Part shown: one piece after another, positions 1 through 9,277 of the stretch
How the letters are laid out: each line of letters begins with the position of its first letter
How positions within the stretch are numbered: the stretch's first letter is position 1
Assembly: GCA_050013075.1 (NCBI GenBank)
Contig: JBEKFZ010000002.1
Span: 47,535-111,534 of the forward strand
Direction of reading: 5' to 3'
Origin: JBEKIK01 sp050013075
Lineage (GTDB): Bacteria; Planctomycetota; Planctomycetia; Pirellulales; Thermoguttaceae
DNA: 64,000 nt
Translations under genes and position numbers: made by a program
Notes under the pieces: generated by a model
Seen by the model: the letters and a program-made list of their open reading frames with translations, nothing else
The model's database searches: none
What the model was told of the DNA's origin: nothing

Positions 1-1
1 A

Positions 2-145
2 TTGGAGGTCGTCGTTGGAACACATCCGATTCCCGAGAAATACTACCAGACGCACACGCAACTGGGCACTTGGGACGCGCCGCACTGGGCGGCCCTGCTC
101 CAAGCAACCCTGACCGACGAGAAAACACGACTTGCTTACGACTGA
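2..145 (+). CDS. C-terminal end of an unknown protein (partial)
   Basis: An open frame enters from the left edge and ends at TGA 143-145, giving the last 47 residues of a protein. The visible part carries a GTHPIP motif and an aromatic-rich LGTWDAPHW stretch, and I do not recognise the family. It lies 24 bases upstream of thi4 on the same strand, so the two may be cotranscribed. No signal or membrane segment is visible in this fragment. Confidence 0.55.
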   Translation: MEVVVGTHPIPEKYYQTHTQLGTWDAPHWAALLQATLTDEKTRLAYD

Positions 146-169
146 CGATTACAGAAAGGAATGTTTTTA

Positions 170-943
170 ATGACGCGATTGGATGAAGTGGAAATCTCCA
201 AAACGATTATTGGCACATACCACGAGAAGTTGCTCGACTGCCTGACAAACGATGTGGCCATCGTCGGTGCCGGTCCTTCGGGTTTGGTGGCGGCGTTCTT
301 TCTTGCGAAGACCGGCGCAAAGGTGACGATTATCGAAAAGCGGCTTTCTCCGGGCGGAGGAATCTGGGGCGGCGGAATGGGCATGAATGTCGCCGTAGTT
401 CAAGAGGAAGCGGTTCCATTGCTTAGCGAGATGGGAATCCGCAGTAAGCGAGGGCAAGACGGACTGTATGCCGTGGATGCGATTGAACTCGGGGCCGGTT
501 TGTGCTTGAATGCGGTCCATGCTGGCGCAACGCTGCTGAATCTGACAACCGTGGAAGACTTGTGCGTCCGCGAAGAACGAGTTACGGGTGTCGTTATCAA
601 TCGCACGATGATAGCGGGTGCTCTGCCAGTCGATCCGATTGTCTTATCAGCTAGAGCGATTCTGGACGTGACTGGTCACGAGGCCGTACTGGTCCAAGCC
701 CTGAGAAAACGTCGCCTTCTGACGAATGCCGCAACGGAATTTGGCGAAGGGCCGATGGATGCCACGCAAGGTGAGCGATTCGTTGTGGACCATGCCGGCG
801 AGATATTTCCAGGTTTGTGGATTGCCGGAATGAGCGTCTCCGCCACACTGGGCGGTCCCCGGATGGGACCAATCTTCGGCGGGATGCTTCTTTCAGGAAA
901 GCGTGTCGCCCAACTAATTTCAACCACACTAAAGCTAACGTAG
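170..943 (+). CDS. thi4: Thi4-family thiazole synthase (ribulose-1,5-bisphosphate/ADP-thiazole type)
   Basis: The product (257 aa) matches Thi4, which builds the adenylated thiazole half of thiamine from NAD, glycine and sulfur in the cytoplasm. A dinucleotide-binding motif VGAGPSG lies at residues 32-38, PGGGIWGGG at 61-69, and the C-terminal GGPRMGPIFGGML at 228-240. The ATG at 170 is preferred over the one at 161 because AAAGGA sits 9 bases before it. In yeast the residue just before the MDP motif is the suicidal sulfur-donor cysteine, and in archaeal-type enzymes it is histidine. Here the VDP motif is preceded by Pro153. This may be a non-cysteine Thi4 using free sulfide, or a divergent enzyme. 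The family assignment is firm, but the sulfur source is not. Confidence 0.9.
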   Translation: MTRLDEVEISKTIIGTYHEKLLDCLTNDVAIVGAGPSGLVAAFFLAKTGAKVTIIEKRLSPGGGIWGGGMGMNVAVVQEEAVPLLSEMGIRSKRGQDGLYAVDAIELGAGLCLNAVHAGATLLNLTTVEDLCVREERVTGVVINRTMIAGALPVDPIVLSARAILDVTGHEAVLVQALRKRRLLTNAATEFGEGPMDATQGERFVVDHAGEIFPGLWIAGMSVSATLGGPRMGPIFGGMLLSGKRVAQLISTTLKLT

Positions 944-962
944 TTAAACTCACGGCCTAATC

Positions 963-1907
963 ATGAACAACCACATTTTCGGCCCGGTTCCATCGCGTCG
1001 GCTAGGCCGGTCGCTCGGTGTTGACTTGGTTCCGTTCAAGACTTGCAGTTACGACTGCATCTATTGCCAACTTGGCAGGACAACTTGCAAGACAACGGAG
1101 CGGAAAGAGTGGGTTCCTCTGGACGCCGTTGTCAGCGAGCTAGAAAGCAAACTCCACCTTCAGCCGGATTACATCACCTTGAGCGGATCGGGAGAACCCA
1201 CGCTGTATTCGCGGTTGAATGAATTGATAGATCGCATAAAAAGCATGACCGACATTCCGGTGGCCGTCTTAACCAATGGTTCGCTGCTTTGGAAAGACGA
1301 AGTCCAACGGCAATTGGCCGCGGCCGACGTGGTTATGCCTTCGCTTGATGCGGGTAATCCAACGATGTTCCACCTCGTCAATAGGCCGCATGAAACTATC
1401 AGCTTCGAGCAAATGCTGTCGGGACTGATTGCATTCCGGCGTGAATTCCACGGTCAGTATTGGCTAGAGGTGCTCTTGGTTGATGCGTTTACGGATTTTG
1501 AGCCGGAGTTGGCTGCCATTCGTGCGTGCATCACTCAGATCAAGCCGGATAGGGTGCTGTTAAACACAGTCACTCGGCCTCCGGCTGAAGACTACGCAAT
1601 TACCATTCCGCATGAGCGCCTAGCGGAGTTTGCCGCCGCCTTTTCGCCGCCGGCGGAAGTCTTGGAGGAAATTCCCAACCCGAAGTCAGTGCAAGACTCC
1701 TCTGCAAACCGTGAAGAAATCCTTGGACTCCTTGCGCGCCGTCCCTGCACGATCGACGACATTGCCACTGGTCTACGGATGCACAAAATTGAGGTTCTCA
1801 AGCACGTCGAATCGCTGGTGGCTGATGGTCTGATAGAGTCTCGGTCCAGAGGGAAGGAGCAGGTGTATCTATTCGTACATAAATCCGTCAAAGGCATGTT
1901 GCCGTGA
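963..1907 (+). CDS. Radical SAM protein, COG0731-like, with C-terminal winged helix
   Basis: The N-terminus has FGPVPSRRLGRSLGVD followed by CSYDCIYCQLG, the CxxxCxxC cluster motif of radical SAM enzymes, at about residues 28-38. An SGSGEPT segment near residue 79 is the glycine-rich SAM-binding region. The last 70 or so residues resemble a winged-helix DNA-binding-like domain. The family is related to the Tyw1/COG0731 group, but the substrate is unknown. It starts 20 bases after thi4, so the two are probably one transcription unit. Nothing in the sequence proves a role in thiamine synthesis. Confidence 0.82.
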   Translation: MNNHIFGPVPSRRLGRSLGVDLVPFKTCSYDCIYCQLGRTTCKTTERKEWVPLDAVVSELESKLHLQPDYITLSGSGEPTLYSRLNELIDRIKSMTDIPVAVLTNGSLLWKDEVQRQLAAADVVMPSLDAGNPTMFHLVNRPHETISFEQMLSGLIAFRREFHGQYWLEVLLVDAFTDFEPELAAIRACITQIKPDRVLLNTVTRPPAEDYAITIPHERLAEFAAAFSPPAEVLEEIPNPKSVQDSSANREEILGLLARRPCTIDDIATGLRMHKIEVLKHVESLVADGLIESRSRGKEQVYLFVHKSVKGMLP

Positions 1908-1958
1908 GTCTAATAGCGATGCGATTGTCAGCCAATTCCCACAACCGACCATGCAAGG

Positions 1959-2011
1959 CCCGGTTTCGCACCCAGGCCAAGAGTGTTCGCTCAATCGCAA
2001 ACCGGGTGCGA
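1959..2011. terminator. Inverted repeats between convergent genes, possible terminator
   Basis: The gap between the convergent radical SAM and RND genes contains TCGCACCC (1966-1973) facing GGGTGCGA (2004-2011), and a competing pair CCCGGTTT (1959-1966) with AAACCGGG (1999-2006). No T-run follows on either strand, so a termination role is only suggested by position. Confidence 0.3.
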
Positions 2012-2023
2012 GGGTCTTCCGAG

Positions 2024-5000
2024 CTATTCGATCCCATATGTCGATTCCTCCTGCTCCATCATTGACTGCGGCATACCGTGACTAGGCTTGTTGGCGTAAA
2101 GGAGCCAGTAGGCCACGGGAATTACAAACAGCGTGAAGAGCGTCGAGGCAAACAGGCCGAAGATCAGCGACCAGGCAAGACCAGAGAAGATTGGGTCAAT
2201 AATGATCGGCACTGCGCCGAGCATCGCAGCGCAGGCGGTCAGCAGGATCGGCCGCAGACGCACCACTCGGCTCTCCATGATCGCGTCGAACAGAGAGCGG
2301 CCACGGGCGAGCGACAGATGAATAAAGTCCACTAGAATGATCGAATCCCGGGTAACGATGCCTGCCAGGGCGATCATGCCGATCATGCCCGTAGCCGTGA
2401 AGTAGACTGGATTGAGATAACCACCTACCTGCTCGGCATTCAGGGCATTGAGCAGCCAGAAGCCTGGCATAACGCCCAGGATCGTCAGTGGAATAGCAAG
2501 CATGACGACCACGGGAATGGTAAACGACCTCATTTGTGCCACCAGCAGGACATAAATCCCAACCATCGCCGCGCCGAATGCCAAGCCCAGATCGCGGAAC
2601 ACGTCGAGCGTGATTTTCCACTCACCCTCGCCGGCAAAGTCAATCGTGAAGCCTGATGGCAGACCCCAGGCGATGCCACCGCCGTTTGACAGAAAAGTGC
2701 GATGCTTAACCGGGCGCGGAGTTTCGGCGGCCAACCAGCCATTGCCAACGTGCTCAACTCGATCGGCCACGGGAGAGACGTTGGTTCTGTCGGTCAACAC
2801 ATCAACTACCACGTCGGCTGGCGGTCGGCCGGCGGTCTCCGCGAACACGTAGGCCACACGCTGAAGGTTTTTGTGGTAGATCATTTGGTCCACGCGGCGG
2901 GTGTCGTCCCATCGACCCAACTCGGCTAGTGGGACAAGTTGGCCACTACTTCCCTTGACCTCTACCCTCGACAAATCGGCGGCACTGGTGCGTCGGGCTA
3001 TTGGGAGACGCAATTCGATGCACAACGGATTGCGTTCGGTGTTGTTCCGCACCACGCCTACCGTACTGCCCTCCAGCACGGCCTGAAGCGTACTGGCGAT
3101 CTGCTCCGTGGTAATGCCGTTCAGGGCGGCTTTTTCCTTGTCGGTGACAAAGATGATCTTCCGCTGAGCAGCCTCACGCACCTCATCAATATCCACGACG
3201 CCCGGCTCCACCGCCAGACGTGCCCGGACGGTATCGGCGGCTGACAAGAGGTCTTCGTAGCTATTATCGGGCCGGCCGTATACCTCGGCCACCACACTGG
3301 CGATTACCGGCGGTCCCGGCGGCGTCTCCACGAGTTTTAGACGGGCGTGATGGCGGTCTGCGATTTGTTGCAGATCGTTTCGCATCCGCAAACCAATGGC
3401 GTGGCTTTGTAACTCACGGTTTTTCTTGCCCGCCAGATTGATCCGCACTTCCGCCACGTCGTCGCCCTGCCGGAGATAATAGTGACGCACCAGCCCGTTG
3501 AAGTCCATTGGTGAAGCCAGGCCGACGTAGCTGGTGTAATCGGCCACTTCGGGCACCCCGGCCAGATACGCCTCGAAGTCTCGGACTGCTGCATCCGAGT
3601 GTTCTAACGTGGTGCCCTTATCGAAGTCCAGCACCAGTAGCAGTTCGTTCTTGTTGTCAAACGGCAGCATTTTGAGCGGGACGCTGCGCACTGCCGCCAG
3701 TCCCATCGCCCCAACCGTCAGCAGGACCATGCCAAGCAAGAAGCCCCAGGCCACGAGCCGGAAGTGAAGCAGTGGCGCCATAAGCGGATAGAACACCTTG
3801 TACAACCGCGACTGTTTCACAGCATCGAGATCGTGCGGATCATGTTGATCAGCATGGGTTCCCGTACCACCGACGCTGTATTTTCGCCTGAGTACGTGAT
3901 AGGCCAGCCAGGGCGTAATCGTGAACGCCACAAGCATCGACATCAGCATTGTTACCGGCACGTTGAGCGCCATCGGCCGCATGTACGGCCCCATCATTCC
4001 GGTAATGAAGAACATCGGCAAGAAGCTGACGATGACGGCCAACGTGGCAGTAATCAAGGGCGGACGGATTTCGGCCACGGCTTCCAAGACGATGCGCCGA
4101 GTGGCTTTCTTTCGCAGCGCGAAGTGTCGAACGATGTTCTCTACATCTACAATCGGGTCATCCACCAGGAGTCCAAGAGACAGGATCAGCGCGAATAACG
4201 TGACGCGATTGATCGTAAAGCCCAACATCAAGTTGACCGCCAAGGTCAGTCCGAAGACGACCGGCACCGCCACTGCCACGATCAGCGCCTCGCGCCACCC
4301 CAATCCCAGGGTCAACAGCGCCACCACGATAATAATGGCCACGGTCAACGCCTCAACAAGTTCGTTGACTTTCTCATTGGCGGTCAGACCATAATTTCGA
4401 GTGACAACCAGTTCCATGTTGCTGGGTATGATCGTCTCCCGCAACTTCTCAGCCTCCCGCAATACCGCATTGGCCACCCAGACCGCGTTGGCCCCTTTCT
4501 TCTTGGCGATCGCAATCGTCACGGCCGGCTGCGATGATTCACTACTTGATGGCTTCGGTTCGGCGACGGGAGCTTCGCCCAGAACAGTACCGGGAAAGAA
4601 CTCGTGCTCTGTGAAACCCCGAGCCGGTCCCCAGCCATGTCGCACGTAATTGTTGACTTCCTCCGGCCCATCATCGACCCGAGCAACGTCCTTGAGGAAA
4701 ACGGGCCGGCCATCAAATACGTCGACGACAAGATCGCGCAATTGCCGGGCGCTGCTAAAGGGGTTTCCGGCCTCCACGCGAATCAGTTGGTCCATGCTGC
4801 GGAAGTCGCCGGCCGTCTCGCGCACGTTTGCCGCTTGGATGGCTCGTTGCAACTCCAAGGGTGAAACATGGTATGCTGCCATTCGGTCTGGGTCCATGAG
4901 TACCTGCACCACCCGTGGTCGCCCGCCCACGACATACGCCCGCGAAACGTCCTTTACACCGGCAAGGCGCTGCGTCACCTCCTCCGCTACCCGGCGCAGA

Positions 5001-5500
5001 CTCATGTCATCCGAAGAGTCGCTGGCCAGAGTAAGCGTTACCACCGGTACGTCGTCAATCTCCACCGGCTTGACTACCCAGCCAGTAACGCCGGGCGGAG
5101 CAATATCGACATGCTCGTCGATTTTTTTGTAGAGTTTGACCAGGCTTCGCTCGCGGTCCTCGCCCACGTAGTAACGGACCGTGATAATCGCCTGATTTTC
5201 GCGGCTCATTGAGTAGACATATTCAACGCCGTCGATCTGATAAAGAATCTTCTCCAACGGCGTGGCGACCAATTGTTCCACTTCCGCTGCCGAGTGACCT
5301 GGGAAATGGACGTACACGTCGGCCAGAGGCACCACGATTTGCGGGTCTTCCTCTCGCGGAGTCAGCACCAACGCAGCCAGACCGACAATCGAAGCCAGCA
5401 GAATCAGAATGACGGAGAGATTCGACTCCAAGAATATCTTCACGATCCGGTTCGTGAAGTTGTGTTGCGGTTCAGCGGGAACTGCGTGTTGCTCAATCAC
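2024..5500 (-). CDS. RND efflux transporter permease (AcrB/HAE family)
   Basis: The product (1158 aa) is an inner-membrane RND pump that exports small molecules using the proton gradient. It starts with a membrane segment (about residues 27-47) followed by a large periplasmic loop, and this arrangement repeats in the second half. The motif GLLVDDPIVDVEN in TM4 keeps the paired aspartates of the proton relay. The start codon is GTG at 5498-5500, overlapping the end of the adaptor gene by 8 bases, so translation is probably coupled. The substrate is not evident. No outer-membrane TolC-type gene is nearby, so the third part of the pump must be encoded elsewhere. Confidence 0.93.
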   Translation of the reverse strand: MIEQHAVPAEPQHNFTNRIVKIFLESNLSVILILLASIVGLAALVLTPREEDPQIVVPLADVYVHFPGHSAAEVEQLVATPLEKILYQIDGVEYVYSMSRENQAIITVRYYVGEDRERSLVKLYKKIDEHVDIAPPGVTGWVVKPVEIDDVPVVTLTLASDSSDDMSLRRVAEEVTQRLAGVKDVSRAYVVGGRPRVVQVLMDPDRMAAYHVSPLELQRAIQAANVRETAGDFRSMDQLIRVEAGNPFSSARQLRDLVVDVFDGRPVFLKDVARVDDGPEEVNNYVRHGWGPARGFTEHEFFPGTVLGEAPVAEPKPSSSESSQPAVTIAIAKKKGANAVWVANAVLREAEKLRETIIPSNMELVVTRNYGLTANEKVNELVEALTVAIIIVVALLTLGLGWREALIVAVAVPVVFGLTLAVNLMLGFTINRVTLFALILSLGLLVDDPIVDVENIVRHFALRKKATRRIVLEAVAEIRPPLITATLAVIVSFLPMFFITGMMGPYMRPMALNVPVTMLMSMLVAFTITPWLAYHVLRRKYSVGGTGTHADQHDPHDLDAVKQSRLYKVFYPLMAPLLHFRLVAWGFLLGMVLLTVGAMGLAAVRSVPLKMLPFDNKNELLLVLDFDKGTTLEHSDAAVRDFEAYLAGVPEVADYTSYVGLASPMDFNGLVRHYYLRQGDDVAEVRINLAGKKNRELQSHAIGLRMRNDLQQIADRHHARLKLVETPPGPPVIASVVAEVYGRPDNSYEDLLSAADTVRARLAVEPGVVDIDEVREAAQRKIIFVTDKEKAALNGITTEQIASTLQAVLEGSTVGVVRNNTERNPLCIELRLPIARRTSAADLSRVEVKGSSGQLVPLAELGRWDDTRRVDQMIYHKNLQRVAYVFAETAGRPPADVVVDVLTDRTNVSPVADRVEHVGNGWLAAETPRPVKHRTFLSNGGGIAWGLPSGFTIDFAGEGEWKITLDVFRDLGLAFGAAMVGIYVLLVAQMRSFTIPVVVMLAIPLTILGVMPGFWLLNALNAEQVGGYLNPVYFTATGMIGMIALAGIVTRDSIILVDFIHLSLARGRSLFDAIMESRVVRLRPILLTACAAMLGAVPIIIDPIFSGLAWSLIFGLFASTLFTLFVIPVAYWLLYANKPSHGMPQSMMEQEESTYGIE

Positions 5501-6617
5501 GGGGTGCCTCCTGCGCCGCCCCGGACGCCGCAGGCAACACGACTTGTTCTCCCTCGCGCAACCCAGAGAGCACTTCTACATTATCATCGAGTGTCCGTCC
5601 GGTGCGTATGGTCCGGCGGCTCAGTTGGCCATTCTTCACGACCTCGACCAGTTCCAATTGACCGACCTCTTGCACTGCCTGACGCGGAATGACCAGTACC
5701 TGCTCTTCCTGCAACGGAATCAGGATACGTCCGAACATCCCCGAATAGATGCCCGCCGGGCAAGGCCCTATAACCTTCACCTGAAAGCTGCGGCTAGCCG
5801 ATTGTGCTTCGGGCACAATCTCGCTGACCGTCCCGCTGCACTGTTTGTTGAGCCCCTCGACCTGCACGCCGATACTTTGGCCGACTTGGAGCCGGCGAGT
5901 CAAGGACTCACGAACGCTGGCCACCAGTTGCATGTGTTTTGGATCGAAGAGCGTGACCAGCATTTGCCCCGGCGTAACCATGTCGCCGACATCGACCTTT
6001 TTGTCGATGACCGTTCCGTCGATGGGAGAGCGGATGGTGGCCCAATCCAGCGTGGCCTGCACTTCATTGACGGCCGCCTGGGCGCGGTGAAGGTCCGCCT
6101 CGGCGGATTGTAGCGTTGCAACTGCGTTGTCGTACTGCTGCTGACTGATCGTCTTGGACTTTACCAGTTGGGCATATCGCTTTTCATCGCCTGCTGCCTG
6201 GCGATAGACAGCGTCCGCCGACGCAACAGCCGCCTTGGCCTGCTGGAGCTTGGCCTGCAAATCCGTGTCATCTAGGCGTATCAAGACATCGCCCGTTTGG
6301 ACTTTTTGGCCGGCTTTGAGGTTGACCTCAACGACACGCGCCAGCAGCTTCGAGCCGATGCTCGTTTCATGCACCGCACGAATGGTCCCCACTGCCGATT
6401 CGGACAAAGGCAGTCGGACGAGACGTACCGACACCAACCGACCCTCGACATCTGACACATGGGATTGAGTGGTTGTTTTATTCGCTGGCACCTTCGGTGC
6501 GAACTTTCCAGCGAGCCAAAGCATCAGCACGACCACGCCAGCGGCGAAGCCAAGTAGAACCACTGTACGGATACCCCATCGGGCCCATCGCGCAAAAAGT
6601 GTTCCGAGAGTTGTCAT
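5493..6617 (-). CDS. RND efflux periplasmic adaptor (membrane fusion protein)
   Basis: This 374-aa protein has an N-terminal membrane anchor (about residues 15-37), a lipoyl/biotinyl-like hairpin with SIGSKLLARVVEVNLKAG, a long Ala/Gln-rich coiled coil (about 120-190), and a beta-barrel region with TIRSPIDGTVIDKKVDVGD. This is the normal order for a membrane fusion protein. The ATG at 6617 is chosen because GGTGGAGTC precedes it and upstream residues lack family character. It forms a two-gene unit with the RND permease and would bridge that pump to an outer-membrane channel. Confidence 0.92.
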   Translation of the reverse strand: MTTLGTLFARWARWGIRTVVLLGFAAGVVVLMLWLAGKFAPKVPANKTTTQSHVSDVEGRLVSVRLVRLPLSESAVGTIRAVHETSIGSKLLARVVEVNLKAGQKVQTGDVLIRLDDTDLQAKLQQAKAAVASADAVYRQAAGDEKRYAQLVKSKTISQQQYDNAVATLQSAEADLHRAQAAVNEVQATLDWATIRSPIDGTVIDKKVDVGDMVTPGQMLVTLFDPKHMQLVASVRESLTRRLQVGQSIGVQVEGLNKQCSGTVSEIVPEAQSASRSFQVKVIGPCPAGIYSGMFGRILIPLQEEQVLVIPRQAVQEVGQLELVEVVKNGQLSRRTIRTGRTLDDNVEVLSGLREGEQVVLPAASGAAQEAPRD

Positions 6618-6667
6618 GACTCCACCGTTTTCATACGACACATATATTGAATGAACAGGCCCGGCGA

Positions 6668-6901
6668 TCAATCGTCCGCCGATCGGGCTGGACGTTGAGC
6701 CGCGCGGGCTACACAGGGCTGGAGTCCTAGAGGCGCGAGGAACCAGACCATAGGGCACCAGTTCGTAAAGGCCGATTGTAGTAGATTCAACCCGGCAAAA
6801 GCTGTCAATAGCAACCAGGCAGGATTGACAAAATAACCTAGCGCAACGCTCAATAGCACTACTATCCCGGCTGCCAAGCGTAATCCACGTTCAATTGTCA
6901 T
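6668..6901 (-). CDS. DUF2892 (YgaP-type transmembrane domain) small membrane protein
   Basis: The 77-aa product has two hydrophobic segments and the typical pattern ERGLRLAAGIVVLLS ... PAWLLLTAFAGLNLLQSAFT ... CPM of the DUF2892 family, which is also found fused to rhodanese in YgaP. AAAGGG precedes the ATG. The family has been linked to sulfur or redox membrane functions, but its exact role is unknown. It sits between the RND adaptor and a small cysteine-containing membrane protein, near a thioredoxin. Confidence 0.82.
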   Translation of the reverse strand: MTIERGLRLAAGIVVLLSVALGYFVNPAWLLLTAFAGLNLLQSAFTNWCPMVWFLAPLGLQPCVARAAQRPARSADD

Positions 6902-6970
6902 AGTAATAACCCTTTCTGCTTAATTTAATTTTCCATTGCCGACCTGCCCAATCCTCGGCGGGAAAAAACC

Positions 6971-7171
6971 TTACTCCGAAACATCTTCATTTGGGCGGTA
7001 TTTCTGCTCGGGTAGTCCTGGGTTTACCTGATTAGTAACGGTCGTGCGCGGAGCCACCGAGCAGCTACTACACATACATGTGGGCACACCGAACCAAGGC
7101 AAAATCCAACGATTCAGTATGAACCATGCCGACAACACCAAAACGACAGTCGTAAAAGATGAATAATTCAT
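6971..7171 (-). CDS. Small membrane protein with a cysteine motif
   Basis: This 66-aa protein has one N-terminal membrane segment (about residues 6-28) followed by CMCSSC near residues 32-37 and a polar tail. AAGGAG lies 8 bases before the ATG, which makes it a credible gene. I do not recognise a named family. The closely spaced cysteines and the neighbouring DUF2892 and thioredoxin genes suggest redox or metal handling at the membrane. Confidence 0.62.
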   Translation of the reverse strand: MNYSSFTTVVLVLSAWFILNRWILPWFGVPTCMCSSCSVAPRTTVTNQVNPGLPEQKYRPNEDVSE

Positions 7172-7247
7172 CGCGTTTTCTCCTTGTTAGTTTGTGAAGT
7201 ATCCATTATTCGCCCTTATCTTCCGGGACTGTCCCCTTTATGAATTG

Positions 7248-7553
7248 TCACCTTGTAATGAGTCTCTTCAGAACCGCCTTGTTGGCCAATCCCACGTGCC
7301 TGTCGGTTAATTCTTTATTTTTAAATACGAGCACGCTGGGAATCGACTCGATCTTATAACGGGTAGCCAATTCATAGTTTTCATCCACGTTTACCTTGAC
7401 AATTTTCACATCCGGGGTTTCGCGGTCCACCTCTTCAAGCACTGGTGCAAGCGCCTTGCAGGGTCCACACCAATCGGCATAAAAATCGACTAATACGGGG
7501 ACGGCCGATAGCAGGACCTTCTTGTCGAAGTCACCTTCATTAACGTGCTCAAT
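7248..7553 (-). CDS. Thioredoxin lacking a canonical start codon
   Basis: Codons 7248-7553 encode a complete thioredoxin fold of about 101 residues, with FYADWCGPCK, the active-site WCGPC, and the cis-proline region SIPSVLVFKN. The frame stays open upstream to TGA at 7638-7640, but it contains no ATG, GTG or TTG before the active site. The first GTG (7440-7442) lies after the WCGPC motif and cannot be the real start. By comparison with typical thioredoxins the protein should begin near IEHVNEGDF, where an ATT codon occupies 7551-7553. The gene may use ATT, or a start may have been lost by mutation or sequence error. Confidence 0.72.
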   Translation of the reverse strand: MEHVNEGDFDKKVLLSAVPVLVDFYADWCGPCKALAPVLEEVDRETPDVKIVKVNVDENYELATRYKIESIPSVLVFKNKELTDRHVGLANKAVLKRLITR

Positions 7554-7837
7554 CTTAAGTAAACGCCTGCTAGGGACAGAGACTAGCGGATAGAGAATGA
7601 AAATGGGACGAGGCCCCGGATGTTTGTAGGGTAGGAGTCATGGGCATCTTTACATTATCCCAGTGTTTTTCTAACAAATAAAATTCTATTAGCAAGTCCT
7701 AAAAATTTTTGTCTTTGGTATGGCGTGAATCGCATCCGCTTCAAGTACATCCTTGTTACTTTTTGATCTTATGGAGTAGGTGGTAACCACAATCAACTCA
7801 TTGACTTTTTGTATTATTGACGCTAAAAGATGGATGG

Positions 7838-8134
7838 TTATCCATATAAACCCGGCAGAAATAATGAGGATGATCGCATGGCGCGCAAATCTTTAAGCGT
7901 GGATGGCTTCCCATCCACCGTGGTGCCTTTAAAGAAGCGTATGTCAGCGTATCGGGCAGCAAGAATCAAGACAACAAACAACCAGTAAATGGCGTCGAAT
8001 ACAGAGAATCTGCCTCCTGTATGAAACAAAATCTGGCCAGCCACTATTAAGAGCGCCACGTTGCCCACGATTAGCCAGAATAAATGAATGAGACAGCCCG
8101 AACTAGAGTCATATTTTTGATCTTGCGTTTGCAT
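7838..8134 (-). CDS. Small two-segment membrane protein, paralogue of the one at 18327
   Basis: The 98-aa product has two hydrophobic segments (about residues 15-37 and 48-66) followed by a polar tail with FKGTTVDGKPSTLKD. A gene at 18327-18698 has the same architecture and the matching tail GQGTTSEGKPSTWKD, so the two define a small family. I know no name for it. The start could also lie at 8188, and neither site has a strong ribosome binding site. Confidence 0.6.
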   Translation of the reverse strand: MQTQDQKYDSSSGCLIHLFWLIVGNVALLIVAGQILFHTGGRFSVFDAIYWLFVVLILAARYADIRFFKGTTVDGKPSTLKDLRAMRSSSLFLPGLYG

Positions 8135-8504
8135 GGTAGTATCCGGTAATAAAATACAATTACCGGATGGCGGCCCGACCATCCGCATGACCTGTAGCGT
8201 AAAATGACACTACACCCTTGAAAGAATTGACTTTTCGGACAGTTTACCTTTTTTTGTTGCAGCCGACAATCCCGGATTGCACCGAAACGAGGGCCCAGAG
8301 AAAGACAAAACCATCTTAACCGATGTAGGCAACTGGGTTGGAATTTATTTCTTAGGAGATGGAGTCCCCCGCGCAACCGCCAGGAACCGGGTTAATGACT
8401 CCTGCCGCGATGCCCTGTCGGCAGGAGTTGAACTCTTGTACCTGCAAGCCCTGCCAACAGGCATGATTTTCTTTTGGTAAATACCGATTCGCGGTTGGCA
8501 CGCC
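8135..8504. other. Intergenic stretch with a perfect 10-bp inverted repeat
   Basis: No convincing gene is visible here. ACTCCTGCCG (8398-8407) is followed after 11 bases by its exact complement (8419-8428). A shorter GCCTG/CAGGC pair is followed by a T-rich run near 8464. Either hairpin could end a transcript, but no plus-strand gene lies upstream. Confidence 0.4.
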
Positions 8505-8860
8505 ATGCGAGAAACTTCGATGGAACAGACCTACGCGATTGCCGCCGGGTGGCTTGCTCTAGCCGTTCTCTTGCATGTCTATGGCCTTGGTGGAAATCTG
8601 CATGGGGATGGTTGCGGCGTTTCCCGCCGATTATTTTCTATATCACAACGCCCTTGGGGCAAACCTGGATTGGCTCCGGTTCATTGCGTCGGTAAGTGCA
8701 GTCCTCTTGACATTCTTGGCGGGAGCAGAACTTGACCCGGCTGCAATGGAAGCGAAACTCAGGGAAGTGACCATTGTTGGATTGTTCGGTTTCTTCGCGC
8801 CTTTTTTGGGGTGCGCTACGCTAGCCAGATTCGTGCATGGATGGAACGGGCCGGCTATCA
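8505..8860 (+). pseudogene. Fragment of a cation:proton antiporter, frameshifted and truncated
   Basis: Two frames together encode the N-terminus of a CPA2-type exchanger. The first reads EQTYAIAAGWLALAVLL from about 8520. The second continues from about 8575 with MALVEICMGMVAAF and then FLAGAELDP, where the conserved acidic motif of these antiporters lies. The frame changes between them and the similarity stops near 8860, well before the usual length of about 400 residues. A separate intact CPA2 antiporter lies at 12910-14133. This copy cannot make a functional transporter. Confidence 0.66.
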
Positions 8861-9277
8861 TTGACTATTTAAACTACAGCATTGCCGGTTTAAAACTACT
8901 TGCCCAGGTTGCCCAGATTATGGTCTTGCCGTCCATTTACCGACACGGTATTATCTGCCAAGTCTTGGAAATAGAGATAGTCTCAAACACTCGGTATAGA
9001 GCGAACCTTTATGCAAAGGTTAGAAGTCAATTGTCCATCTGAACATGGGCTTTTTTTACGACTATTCATCACCAATAGCGGCGGTTTATGAAACTGTTGC
9101 ATTCTGGTAGTGTGCTGCCATGCGCTGAACGCCATTTTTCTCAATTAGCGTAGGAATTTGGGCACTTATCATAAGTCCATTTGTTAATGCATCTTTGTAA
9201 AGCAACGAAATGCTGTTGCTATCCAAGCCTTTGCTTTTCCAACATGTGTGTTAATACTCGATGCAATTTCCAAAAAC
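8861..9277. other. Intergenic stretch without a recognisable gene
   Basis: After the broken antiporter the same frame runs on without family similarity to about 9042. Nothing else in this stretch is convincing. A GTG at 9248 is in frame with the next gene but adds only ten residues of no family character. Confidence 0.5.

Noticed and set aside
1..160. TPP riboswitch upstream of thi4
   Set aside because: The leader is coding sequence of an upstream gene to base 145, leaving no room, and no THI-box motif was seen.
8277..8480. Plus-strand frame of 67 codons
   Set aside because: No ribosome binding site or family, and it overlaps a perfect inverted repeat.
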